From Ficedula albicollis (lineage: Eukaryota; Chordata; Aves; Passeriformes; Muscicapidae), in contig NC_021676.1 in the NCBI RefSeq assembly GCF_000247815.1, positions 19,941,788 through 20,005,787 of the forward strand: 64,000 bases of DNA, read 5' to 3'. Below the pieces are notes generated by a model. That model was not told the DNA's origin and searched no databases. It was given only the letters and a program-made list of their open reading frames with translations. The translations under genes and the position numbers were made by a program. Positions 47,480 to 59,610 of the stretch are shown in pieces (position 1 is the first letter of the stretch; each line of letters begins with the position of its first letter).

Positions 47480-48455
47480 GATCTGGATTCTGCTCCAAAA
47501 TCGTGGAATTCTGGTGTTCCACATCCACACCCACGTGTGAGTTTGGATCCTGCTCCAAAATAATGGAATTCTGGTTTCCCACACCCACAACTGAGTCTGG
47601 ATCCTGCTCCAAAATTAAGGAATTCTGGAGTTCCACATCTACACCCACACATCTGGATCCTGCTCCAAAATAATGGAATTCTGGTGACCTCCCTCCACAC
47701 CAACACACCCACATGTGGGTCTGGATCCATGCTCCAAAATCATGGAATTCTGGAGTTCCACATCCACGTGTGGGTCTGGATCCATGCTCCAAAATCGTGG
47801 AATTCTGGTGTTCCATATCCACACCCACGTCTGAGTCTGGATCCATGCTCCAAAATCGTGGAATTCTGGAGTTCCATATCCACACCCACGTCTGAGTCTG
47901 GATCCATGCTCCAAAATCGTGGAATTCTGGAGTTCCATATCCACACCCACGTCTGAGTCTGGATCCATGCTCCAAAATCGTGGAATTCTGGAGTTCCATA
48001 TCCACACCCACGTCTGAGTCTGGATCCATGCTCCAAAATCGTGGAATTCTGGAGTTCCATATCCACACCCACGTCTGAGTCTGGATCCATGCTCCAAAAT
48101 CGTGGAATTCTGGAGTTCCATATCCACACCCACGTCTGAGTCTGGATCCATGCTCCAAAATCGTGGAATTCTGGAGTTCCATATCCACACCCACGTCTGA
48201 GTCTGGATCCATGCTCCAAAATCGTGGAATTCTGGAGTTCCATATCCACACCCACGTCTGAGTCTGGATCCATGCTCCAAAATCGTGGAATTCTGGTGTT
48301 CTGACCTCCCTCCACACCAACACACCCACATGTGGGTCTGGATCCATGCTCCAAAATCATGGAATTCTGGAGTTCCACATCCACATCCACATGTGGGTCT
48401 GGATCCTGCTCCAAAATCATGGAATTCTGGTGTTCCACATCCACACCCACTGGAG
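47480..48455. repeat. 61-bp minisatellite
   Basis: Units contain gtctggatccatgctccaaa, atcgtggaattctggagttc and catatccacacccac. Eight or nine copies between 47760 and 48295 are almost identical, and the flanking copies are diverged. Open frames on the minus strand follow from this repeat. Confidence 0.95.
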
Positions 48456-49200
48456 AGGGATGCCAGGAAAACGAGCACTGTGGTTCTGTCCCATGAAAAA
48501 ATCACCCCCTGGGATTTTCCCCTCGGATGTGCCATGAGCCCAGCCAGGTTTTTCCAAAATATCTGGGCTCCTCCCAACATTTCCTGCCTTTTGGAAGCCA
48601 GGAGAAACCTGACTCCCCCTTAATCCATGGAAAAGTTCTCCAGCTCAACCCCATCCCAATTTCAGCAAGAGATGCCCCTGCACCAGCAAAAACCAGGAAT
48701 TGTTGGAAAGGGAATTTTGATCCAAGATGAGCTGTGGGAGCAGGGACCAAGCAAAGTCCTGGTGCATCCCTTCCCTGGGATTTGGGATCAGATCAAGCCC
48801 TTGGGCATCACAGCAGCCCAAGGAGTTTTTTTCCCATTGGAAAAATCGAAGGAGTCACCCTGGAAGCCTGAGGAATATTCCCTGCTCTCCATCCCGGAGA
48901 GCCTCAGCTGGAAAATGGGATCCACAACCTGTTTTCTGCTTGCAGGGAAGGAGGGAAAGGCTGGAGTCGCTCCCAAATGCTTTATTAATTCCATGGCTTT
49001 TGTTGGAAGCAAAGGGGGCTGGAATGAGGCAACTCTGCCTGGTTGGCGCTGGTTGCTATTGGAGTTTTCCCTGGAAACCCATTAACACAACGTGGAGAGG
49101 GAGGTGAAAATCACCCCTAATCCTGAAATATTGTTGGACAGGGGAAAATGGGGATGTTCCATATGGGAGCTGCAGGAATAAGCACATTTTTTACCAAAAA
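48456..49200. other. Unique sequence, no supported gene
   Basis: Non-repetitive. No splice-bounded coding segment or recognisable transposon. Confidence 0.45.
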
Positions 49201-49210
49201 AAAAAAAAAA

Positions 49211-49212
<2 letters not shown>

Positions 49213-49248
<36 letters not shown>
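49213..49248. repeat. Poly-C run, 36 bp, between two A runs
   Basis: About 16 A, 36 C and 20 A in succession, a three-block homopolymer. Confidence 0.95.
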
Positions 49249-49258
<10 letters not shown>

Positions 49259-49289
49259 AAAAAAAAAAGGGATTTTCTGCGCTGTTTCC

Positions 49290-49520
49290 TGCCCTTCCTG
49301 AGAAATTTGCACCTGGTTCTAATTAATCCTAAAGCTTCATTAGTGGCCAATTTGGCACCAGTCATAATTAATCCCAAATGTGGTTTTGTTTTTTTTTTTT
49401 TCCCATGGAATAAATGGTTTACCTGAGCACATTTGCAAATTCCATTTAGGAACTGTGGCTGTGTGTTAATAAAATTGAAATCATAATTAAAAGCAGAATT
49501 AAAACCCTTTTAATAAACAT
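49290..49520. promoter_or_regulatory. AT-rich candidate conserved element
   Basis: Contains ctggttctaattaatcctaa, ggcaccagtcataattaatc and, further right, aattgaaatcataattaaaa with ttttaataaacatgggc: repeated TAATTA cores in unique sequence, similar in character to 35690-35880. The enhancer role is inference. Confidence 0.35.
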
Positions 49521-50237
49521 GGGCAGGGGGGGAAAAAAAAATCCCTTGGTTTTGTGTTCAGTCCACAAATTCGTGGCTGATGGAGAGCAGTTATTCCATT
49601 TTCCTGAGGGCTTTTGGATCAAGGCCATCCAAGAGGCTTTTAAGGAAATTCTGGAGCCAAGGGGGAGATTGTTGAACTTCCAGCATGGATTAAAAGCTTA
49701 TTAAGGGAGGAAAAAAAGGAGGGATGGAATCAAGAGTTCATTCCAAAGGTATAAATAATGGAATAATGGGATGTTCCCAAGAGGCCACCTTGGGATGAAG
49801 GGTTTTTATTGCCCAGGAAAGGGGAAACAGCCAGAGGAAAATGGAATAATGGGGTGGTGGGGGTTGGTGGGGAAGGAATTTGGGATCTCTCTGATGGAGA
49901 ATCTTCCACTGGGATGGGTGGAATGAAAAACAGGACATGGGAATGTGCCTTGGGAATCCCTTGGTGGGATTTAAGTCAACTTCAGAGACCCAGAAGAGTT
50001 TGGAATGTTCACAGGGAGAGCAGGGGCAAGGCCAGGAGAGGCTTTATCCCCGTTTGATTGGGAAGAATTAATCAGGAAATTGCAGCACTCCAGGCTTTTA
50101 GGTTGGAGTTAAATCCCTTTAAACCAGCAGCACCCAGCTCCTATTATTCAAATAACGGCTTGGGATTTTTGTTTGATTTGATTTCGGTCTTTGGAATAAA
50201 AAAAAAAAGCGAAAAAAGAAGCCCCCCCAAAACAACC

Positions 50238-50268
<31 letters not shown>

Positions 50269-50269
50269 G

Positions 50270-50445
50270 CAGGGAAGAGCTGCTCTGAGCAGAGCAGAGA
50301 TGCTCCAGCTGTTCCCAGCCCCCTCCAGAGCTTCCATCCAAGATCCAGTTGATGACCTGGGAGCTGCTGATCTCATCTGGGATGTCCACGAGCACGGGAG
50401 GCGGCAGTGACCACTGCACGGCCCAGATGTTGGATCCCGGGACAC
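50270..50445 (-). CDS. Probable exon of an unrecognised minus-strand gene
   Basis: Acceptor cctccccaccccccag (AG at 50447-50446). After two bases it reads VPGSNIWAVQWSLPPPVLVD, then IPDEISSSQVINWILDGSSG and GGWEQLEHLCSAQ. Composition and codon use look like real protein, and the start phase matches the other minus-strand exons. No clear donor: the segment runs into a poly-A/poly-T block (minus-strand T run) where homopolymer errors are likely. An internal CAG-gtcatc is the only GT in a plausible place. Protein not recognised. It may be an upstream exon of the gene ending at 37548, or a separate gene. Confidence 0.45.
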
Positions 50446-50464
50446 CTGGGGGGTGGGGAGGGGC

Positions 50465-50568
50465 GGGGATGGAATTCCCAGAGCAGCTGTGGCTGCCCCT
50501 GGATCCCTGAAAATCCAAGGCCAGGGCTGAGGGGGTTTGGAGCAGCCTGGGATGGTGGGATTGTCCCT
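50465..50568 (+). mobile_element. CR1 LINE 3' fragment
   Basis: Forward CR1 motifs: cccagagcagctgtggctgc, ccctggatccctgaaaatcc, ggagcagcctgggatggtgg. Very like 31790-31900. Confidence 0.8.
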
Positions 50569-50569
50569 G

Positions 50570-51925
50570 GGAATGAAGCTGGGATATCCAAACCTGGGAA
50601 TGAATGAAGCTGGGAATGAACTTGGGAATGAATGAACCTGGGAAAAAACCTGGAAATTAATCTGGGAGCAAACCTGAGAATGAACCTGGGAATGAATTTG
50701 GGAATGAACATGGGAATGAACCTGGAATGAACCTGGGAATGAACAAACCTGGGAATGAATTTGGGAATGAATTTGGGAATGAACCTGGAAATTAATCTGG
50801 GAGCAAACCTGAGAATGAACCTGGGAATGAATTTGGGAATGAACATGGGAATGAACCTGGGATATCCAAACCTGGGAATGAACCTGGGAATGAATTTGGG
50901 AATGAATTTGGGAATGAACCTGGAAATTAATCTGGGAGCAAACCTGAGAATGAACCTGGGATATCCAAACCCGGTAATGAATCTGGGAATGAAGCTGGGA
51001 ATGAATGAACCTGGGAAAAAATCTGGGAATTAATCTGGGAATGAATTTGGGAATGAACCTGGAAATTAATCTGGGAGCAAACCTGAGAATGAACCTGGGA
51101 ATGAATTTGGGAATGAACATGGGAATGAACCTGGGATATCCAAACCTGGGAATGAACCTGGGAATGAATTTGGGAATGAATTTGGGAATGAACCTGGAAA
51201 TTAATCTGGGAGCAAATCTGAGAATGAACCTGGGAATGAACTTGGGAATGAACCTGGGAACGAAAAAAAATGGGAATTAACCTAGGGGAAAAAAAAAAGG
51301 GAATGAACAAACCTGGGAATGACCCTGGAATGAACCTGGGAATGAAGCTGGGAACAAACCTGGGAATAAATCTGGGAATGAACCTGGGAATGAACCTGGG
51401 AATAAATCTGGGAATGAACCTGGGAATGAACCTGGGAATGAACCTGGGAATAAACCTGGGAATGAACCTGGGAATGAACCTGGGAATGAACCTGGGAATA
51501 AACCTGGGAATGAACCTGGGAATGAACCTGGGAATGAACCTGGGAATAAACCTGGGAATGAACCTGGGAATGAACCTGGGAATGAACCTGGGAATAAACC
51601 TGGGAATGAACCTGGGAATGAACCTGGGAATAAATGTGGGAATGAACATGGGAATGAATCTGGGATATCCAAACCTGGGAAAAAACCTGGGAATGAACCT
51701 GGGAAAAATCAGGGAATGAACCTGGGGAATGAACATGGGAATGAACCTGGGAATGAACAAACCTGGGAAAGAACAAACCTGAGAATGAACCTGGGAACAA
51801 AACCTGGGAATGAACGTGGGAATAAATCTGGGAATGAACCTGGGAATGAACCTGGGAATGAACCTGGGAATAAACCTGGGAATGAACCTGGAAAAAAACC
51901 TGGAATATCCAAACCAGGGAAAATA
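50570..51925. repeat. 12-bp minisatellite (aatgaacctggg)n
   Basis: About 1.35 kb of the 12-mer aatgaacctggg with variants aataaacctggg, aatgaatttggg, aattaatctggg and gatatccaaacctggg. Higher-order blocks exist: a 48-bp block (three aatgaacctggg plus one aataaacctggg) at 51405-51620, and a longer block repeated near 50650, 50770 and 51050. Because 12 is a multiple of 3, many frames are open. Confidence 0.95.
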
Positions 51926-51929
51926 CCGG

Positions 51930-52950
<1,021 letters not shown>

Positions 52951-53062
52951 ATGGCTGCTTCTAACATCAGTCCAGTTGAGCCAGTAATGTCCCATCAGAT
53001 CTTCTACATTAAACATAATATTTAACAGTGTCTCACACTTTCTTAAGCCATTTCTCAAACTC
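52951..53062 (-). mobile_element. Possible ERV or LTR fragment
   Basis: Unique AT-rich segment of about 110 bp (minus strand: ggcttaagaaagtgtgagac, gatgggacattactggctca). Its style suggests a transposon end rather than host sequence, but the family is not identified. Confidence 0.25.
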
Positions 53063-53212
53063 CTTAATTTAATTTAATTTAATTTAATTTAATTTAATTT
53101 AATTTAATTTTATTTTATTTTATTTTATTTTATTTTATTTTATTTTATTTTATTTTATTTTATTTTATTTTATTTTATTTTATTCCATTTTATTTTATTC
53201 CATTTTATTCCG
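53063..53212. repeat. (TTTAA)n and (TTTTA)n microsatellite
   Basis: Pentamer array switching from aattt to atttt units and then ccattttatt. It is split by a C tract from a related (attcc)n array at 53297. Confidence 0.95.

Positions 53213-53296
<84 letters not shown>
53213..53296. repeat. Poly-C run, 84 bp, within a pentamer array
   Basis: Lies between attttattccg and attccattcc, interrupting a microsatellite. Confidence 0.95.
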
Positions 53297-53398
53297 ATTC
53301 CATTCCATTCCATTCCATTCCATTCCATTCTATTTATTTTATTTTATTCTATTTTAATCTACTCTATTTTATTCTATTTTATTCTATTTTTTTTTTTT
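53297..53398. repeat. (ATTCC)n and (ATTCT/TTTTA)n microsatellite
   Basis: Eight ATTCC units followed by tatttattttattttattct-type units and a T run. Confidence 0.9.
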
Positions 53399-53684
53399 TA
53401 AATTTTTTTTTCCTGGTTTCCTCTCTTTATTCTTTTCATCTTTGAGCCTTAAGCATTTGGGCTTTGTTTGGGTTTTCAGGGCTGGGCTCTCCCAAACCAA
53501 ACCCAACCAAATCTCAGTCCCTGCAGGGCCGTTCCTGAGGGGCTGGAGGATCCCTGGGGGTCCTTCCCAGCCGGGAATATTCCACGTTCTGAGCGGCTGG
53601 GAGCTCAAGAGCTGAATTTGGGGTGGAAAAGCTGATTTTTCAGGCACGGAAACGGCCCCAAAAGCTGCATCCCCCCGGGGCTTT
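53399..53684. other. Unique spacer before the 51-bp array
   Basis: Non-repetitive sequence; nothing recognised. Confidence 0.5.
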
Positions 53685-55634
53685 GCTCCCTGGGGACACT
53701 CCAGGGGTGTCACCTGCAGGGAACGGGGCGCTGCCGCTCCCTGGGGACACTCCAGGGGTGTCACCTGCAGGGAACGGGGCGCTGCCGCTCCCTGGGGACA
53801 CTCCAGGGGTGTCACCTGCAGGGAACGGGGCGCTGCCGCTCCCTGGGGACACTCCAGGGGTGTCACCTGCAGGGAACGGGGCGCTGCCGCTCCCTGGGGA
53901 CACTCCAGGGGTGTCACCTGCAGGGAACGGGGCGCTGCCGCTCCCTGGGGACACTCCAGGGGTGTCACCTGCAGGGAACGGGGCGCTGCCGCTCCCTGGG
54001 GACACTCCAGGGGTGTCACCTGCAGGGAACGGGGCGCTGCCGCTCCCTGGGGACACTCCAGGGGTGTCACCTGCAGGGAACGGGGCGCTGCCGCTCCCTG
54101 GGGACACTCCAGGGGTGTCACCTGCAGGGAACGGGGCGCTGCCGCTCCCTGGGGACACTCCAGGGGTGTCACCTGCAGGGAACGGGGCGCTGCCGCTCCC
54201 TGGGGACACTCCAGGGGTGTCACCTGCAGGGAACGGGGCGCTGCCGCTCCCTGGGGACACTCCAGGGGTGTCACCTGCAGGGAACGGGGCGCTGCCGCTC
54301 CCTGGGGACACTCCAGGGGTGTCACCTGCAGGGAACGGGGCGCTGCCGCTCCCTGGGGACACTCCAGGGGTGTCACCTGCAGGGAACGGGGCGCTGCCGC
54401 TCCCTGGGGACACTCCAGGGGTGTCACCTGCAGGGAACGGGGCGCTGCCGCTCCCTGGGGACACTCCAGGGGTGTCACCTGCAGGGAACGGGGCGCTGCC
54501 GCTCCCTGGGGACACTCCAGGGGTGTCACCTGCAGGGAACGGGGCGCTGCCGCTCCCTGGGGACACTCCAGGGGTGTCACCTGCAGGGAACGGGGCGCTG
54601 CCGCTCCCTGGGGACACTCCAGGGGTGTCACCTGCAGGGAACGGGGCGCTGCCGCTCCCTGGGGACACTCCAGGGGTGTCACCTGCAGGGAACGGGGCGC
54701 TGCCGCTCCCTGGGGACACTCCAGGGGTGTCACCTGCAGGGAACGGGGCGCTGCCGCTCCCTGGGGACACTCCAGGGGTGTCACCTGCAGGGAACGGGGC
54801 GCTGCCGCTCCCTGGGGACACTCCAGGGGTGTCACCTGCAGGGAACGGGGCGCTGCCGCTCCCTGGGGACACTCCAGGGGTGTCACCTGCAGGGAACGGG
54901 GCGCTGCCGCTCCCTGGGGACACTCCAGGGGTGTCACCTGCAGGGAACGGGGCGCTGCCGCTCCCTGGGGACACTCCAGGGGTGTCACCTGCAGGGAACG
55001 GGGCGCTGCCGCTCCCTGGGGACACTCCAGGGGTGTCACCTGCAGGGAACGGGGCGCTGCCGCTCCCTGGGGACACTCCAGGGGTGTCACCTGCAGGGAA
55101 CGGGGCGCTGCCGCTCCCTGGGGACACTCCAGGGGTGTCACCTGCAGGGAACGGGGCGCTGCCGCTCCCTGGGGACACTCCAGGGGTGTCACCTGCAGGG
55201 AACGGGGCGCTGCCGCTCCCTGGGGACACTCCAGGGGTGTCACCTGCAGGGAACGGGGCGCTGCCGCTCCCTGGGGACACTCCAGGGGTGTCACCTGCAG
55301 GGAACGGGGCGCTGCCGCTCCCTGGGGACACTCCAGGGGTGTCACCTGCAGGGAACGGGGCGCTGCCGCTCCCTGGGGACACTCCAGGGGTGTCACCTGC
55401 AGGGAACGGGGCGCTGCCGCTCCCTGGGGACACTCCAGGGGTGTCACCTGCAGGGAACGGGGCGCTGCCGCTCCCTGGGGACACTCCAGGGGTGTCACCT
55501 GCAGGGAACGGGGCGCTGCCGCTCCCTGGGGACACTCCAGGGGTGTCACCTGCAGGGAACGGGGCGCTGCCGCTCCCTGGGGACACTCCAGGGGTGTCAC
55601 CTGCAGGGAACGGGGCGCTGCCGCTCCCTGGGGA
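53685..55634. repeat. 51-bp minisatellite, 38 nearly perfect copies
   Basis: Units contain gctccctggggacactccag, gggtgtcacctgcagggaac and ggggcgctgcc. The copies look identical throughout 1.95 kb. Each carries cacctg (an E-box type bound by ZEB/SNAI factors) and one PstI-like ctgcag. Because 51 is divisible by 3, frames stay open on both strands; these are not genes. Confidence 0.97.
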
Positions 55635-56035
55635 ATAATTCCCAACCATCCATCACCTGGAATGAAGAAAAAAACCCCTTTATGGGCTGCCAAAACCTTG
55701 TTAAAAAAACCACCTGGACACCCTCAAGTCCAGCCTGCTTAAACTCAGCACCAAACTGTCAGTGCAGGCTGAATGAGATTTATTTGGGGAATAAATCCAA
55801 CACATCCAACAGCCCCCAAAACCTCCCAACCCTCCTCTGCCTTCCCTGCCCTGCTCCCCACAGCCCAGCAGGGAGCCCAGAATCTCCCTGCGCTCCGTTA
55901 GACTGAGCCTAAACCCAGGTTTTGTTAAGCAAAGTTGGTTTCTGCAGCAGGAATCGGAAAATCCCCCCCTTTTCCCTCCGGTGGTTTTAGCCAGGGATGG
56001 GTGCCTGGGGTTGTTAAAGGGAGTTTTGGGGGGTT
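55635..56035. other. Unique sequence, no supported gene
   Basis: Non-repetitive, with ggaataaatcc near 55788. No exon supported. Confidence 0.45.
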
Positions 56036-56165
56036 TGTTTTTAAAATCCCTAAGGTTTGTCTCGGGCTGGGGGGAGCTTGGAGCAGCCTGGGATTGTGGA
56101 AGTTTTTTCCTGTTTCTGGATGAGCTTCAAGGTCCTTTCCAAGCCAACCCAATTTTTGAGAATGT
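56036..56165 (+). mobile_element. CR1 LINE 3' fragment
   Basis: Forward CR1 motifs: ggagcttggagcagcctggg, attgtggaagttttttcctg, ttcaaggtcctttccaagcc, aaccc. Confidence 0.7.
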
Positions 56166-56339
56166 TGGTTATTGGAGAAGAACAAGCTGCTTCCAGCTCC
56201 CAGTTGCTTCTCCACCACCAAATCCTCTTGATTTCAACATCCCATCAACCCCCCTTGGATTTTTGTGGTGTGCTGACCCAGCCTCCCACAGCAGGATGGG
56301 ATTTCAGGACCGGGAATGGGATTTTTTTTTTTTTTTTTT

Positions 56340-56340
<1 letters not shown>

Positions 56341-56393
<53 letters not shown>
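56341..56393. repeat. Poly-C run, 53 bp, between T runs
   Basis: A T run, one A, C53, then T17. Confidence 0.95.
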
Positions 56394-56720
56394 TTTTTTT
56401 TTTTTTTTTTAATATTTTTTTGTCAGCTCCTCTGACCTCTCCAATCCCCACAGGACCCTCCTCATCCTCCTGCCCAGGGATTGATGTCAGAGCTCAGTTT
56501 TGGGCTGTGCCACCAAAAGCTCCCCTTGGAGAGGGGCCGGAGCCAAAAACGAGGACACATCTGGCTCCCAGATGTTCTCCAGGGGTGGCAGAAATGCCTG
56601 ACGGAGCCAGATGGGATTTGGCTTTTCCTTAAGCTCAGTTTTTTGTGAGGAGCACCCGGCAATTTGTGGGCAGGTGCCTGTCTGGGAAGGCAGAGCCACC
56701 CCCCCAGCTCCTGCCCCGCC

Positions 56721-56721
<1 letters not shown>

Positions 56722-56819
<98 letters not shown>
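56722..56819. repeat. Poly-C run, 98 bp
   Basis: C98 after tgccccgcct and before agcaggagttttattttggg. Confidence 0.95.
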
Positions 56820-58250
56820 AGCAGGAGTTTTATTTTGGGAATTTAAAAAGTGGAGGTTGTTTTTTTTTTCTTTCACGTTGGAGGGTTTTTATTTTGGGGA
56901 TTGAAAAATGGAGGGTTTTCTGGGAATGTCAAAATGAGAGGCTGGGTTATGCTCCCCTCAGGGAAGCTGGGAGCTCTTTTTTGGAAAGAGCCCTTGGGAT
57001 GTCCCCACCTCACCCCAAAGCCCCCCCAAAGCCCATCCCAGCCCCCAGCAGGATGAGCAAAGCTGCTGAGTGCTCAGTGAAGGGCAGATTAAAATAATCC
57101 CAGGGATCCCTCCCAGCCCTGGTTTTCCTGGACAAGGTGGATAATCCCCCCTGGCACGTGCCAGCCCCAGGTGTGCTCTGCCCACGTGCCCTCTTTTGGG
57201 GTGCCAGCGTTCCCAGGGGGCACCCCAAACCTCTCCCAAACCCTGGGAATGCAGCGGACGGGGAGGATTTTGGGATGCAGCTCCTGGAAAAGAGCGGGGC
57301 GATGCCACCAGCAGCTCCAGCAGCACCTGGAGTTTGGTTTAAGCTGGTTGGCAGCAAGGTGAGGAGAAGGGTCCTGTCCTCTCGGTGGGATGGAAAAACC
57401 AGCTGCAGGTCCAAATCCAGGAGCTGGATTTTCCCTTGGGGGTGGGAGATGCTCAGGGGGGAGCACAAAGACGGAACAAAGCAGGTTTGGGTGATTTGGA
57501 CAAAGCCAAGGGACAGTCCAGGTCTGGGAATCACAGAATATGGGAATATCCTTGTGACATTGGCAGGAAATCCAGGCAGCATCAAGGAATTGTTCCTCCA
57601 CTGTGCCCCTGAGGCCCCAGGAGCTCCCAGGAATTCCCTGCCTGGCTCTCCCCAGTTTGCCAGGATTGCTCAGAGCAGGAACAGTCACTGAGAGGCTTTT
57701 CCGTGCCACCACTTCCCTGAAAATTTCACACATTTGTTCCAAAGTCTTTCCTGTGGATCAAACGAACCAAATTCTCCTCCCAGCCACGACAAGGATATTT
57801 TTCCCTATCAATAAATAACTGTAAGGAAAAGGCACGGCCCCAGATCGGGTGTGGTTTTTGTGGAGATGGATCTCAACCAAAGGATTTTTTCCATGAAGTC
57901 TCAGTTTTGAAAACCACGGGGCTCTGGAAGGATTCAGGAATAACCCTGCTCGTGTTCCCTGTGGGGATTGGGTCGAACAGCCCCAGTCCCAGAACGTTCC
58001 ACATCAAAACCCCCGGAATGGTGACTCTGCCGTTCTGGTTTCTCCCTCAGGCAAAAATTCCTCCTCCCTTGAGATCCATTTTTCAGCCCAGCTCCAGTGG
58101 GAAAAAAACATCAAAACAGCCCCATTTCCCACAAGGCAGCAATTTCTTTTCCCAATCCTACTTAGGAAAATCTCGAGTTCAAAAACAATAAAGCAAAGAT
58201 GAATGCAGGTCCCCTCCCCCTTTATTTAAAGGTTTTCTTTGTGTGCACAC
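56820..58250. other. Unique sequence; one weak + strand exon candidate
   Basis: Near 56825-56940 there is a short gggttttttattttggg-type repeat. A segment at 57255-57358 has an AG before it and a good AAG-gtgagg donor after it, but more than one frame is open and no protein is recognised, so it is not called. An AATAAA lies at 57810 (cctatcaataaataactgta). Confidence 0.4.
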
Positions 58251-58253
58251 AGA

Positions 58254-59059
58254 GCTCAAGTTCCCTTTTTTTTTTTTTTTGTCTCTTTGTCATTTCCTCT
58301 CCCAGATGCTGTTGGAATGAGGAACAGGACCATGAAAAATGTCAAAATATCGTTTTTGCCTTTCCCTTCTTCAGGAGGGAGGGAGAACCTGGTTTGAGAG
58401 TTCTGCTGGCCCCAAAGCTCTCCCTCCTCTCCAGGAAACAGCTGCAAACTTCCCTCCCACAGGGATCCCAAGCAGGAACAGGGGCTGGGGTGGCTGCTGG
58501 GAGCAGGGATGGAGGGTGGGAACAGGGATGGAATAGCTGGGAATGTGGGTACAGGGATGGACAGTGGGAACAGGGACTGGGTGTGGGAACAGGGATGGAG
58601 GGCAGGAATAGGGATGGATGGTGGGAACAGGGATGGAATAACTGGGAATGTGGGTAGCTCAAGTTCCCTTTTTTTTTTTTTGTCTCTTTGTCATTTCCTC
58701 TCCCAGATGCTGTTGGAATGAGGAACAGGACCATGAAAAATGTCAAAATATCGTTTTTGCCTTTCCCTTCTTCAGGAGGGAGGGAGAACCTGGTTTGAGA
58801 GTTCTGCTGGCCCCAAAGCTCTCCCTCCTCTCCAGGAAACAGCTGCAAACTTCCCTCCCACAGGGATCCCAAGCAGGAACAGGGGCTGGGGTGGGCGCTG
58901 GGAGCAGGGATGGAGGGTGGGAACAGGGATGGAATAGCTGGGAATGTGGGTACAGGGATGGACAGTGGGAACAGGGACTGGGTGTGGGAACAGGGATGGA
59001 GGGCAGGAATAGGGATGGATGGTGGGAACAGGGATGGAATAACTGGGAATGTGGGTACA
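58254..59059. repeat. 403-bp tandem segmental duplication
   Basis: The block starting gctcaagttccc at 58254 recurs at 58657 with almost no change, including the T run, the gatgctgttggaatgaggaa segment and the start of the downstream minisatellite. Differences include T-run length and ggtggctgctgg versus ggtgggcgctgg. Confidence 0.9.
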
Positions 59060-59610
59060 GGGATGGTGGGAACAGGGATTGAGTGTGGCACAGGGATTGG
59101 GTGTGGGAACAGGGATGGAATAGCTGGGAATGTGGGTACAGGGATGGACAGTGGGAACAGGGACTGGGTGTGGGAACAGGGATGGAGGGCAGGAGTAGGG
59201 ATGGATGGTGGGAACAGGGATGGAATAACTGGGAATGTGGGTACAGGGATGGTGGGAACAGGGATTGAGTGGCAGGAACAGGGATGGAATAGCTGGGAAT
59301 GTGGGTACAGGGATGGACAGTGGGAACAGGGACTGGGTGTGGGAACAGGGATGGAGGGCAGGAGTAGGGATGGATGGTGGGAACAGGGATGGAATAACTG
59401 GGAATGTGGGTACAGGGATGGACAGTGGGAACAGGGACTGGGTGTGGGAACAGGGATGGAGGGCAGGAGTAGGGATGGATGGTGGGAACAGGGATGGAAT
59501 AACTGGGAATGTGGGTACAGGGATGGATGGTGGGAACAGGGACTGGGTGTGGGAACAGGGATGGAGGGTGGGAGCAGGGATGGAGGGTCGGTGCCTATGG
59601 CTGATGGGTG
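58500..59610. repeat. gggaacagggatgga minisatellite with higher-order block
   Basis: Monomers around gggaacagggatgga and variants (ggaatagctgggaatgtggg, gtacagggatggacagtggg, gactgggtgtgggaacaggg) form a block of roughly 130 bp repeated several times. Frames on both strands are open by virtue of the repeat. Confidence 0.9.

Noticed and set aside
49519..49704. 62-codon + strand frame with protein-like composition
   Set aside because: No splice sites or known similarity; it lies beside AT-rich non-coding sequence and is probably chance.
53384..55693. Open frames of about 670-770 codons with a 17-residue repeat on both strands
   Set aside because: The 51-bp tandem repeat is divisible by three, so frames stay open by arithmetic; both strands are equally open.
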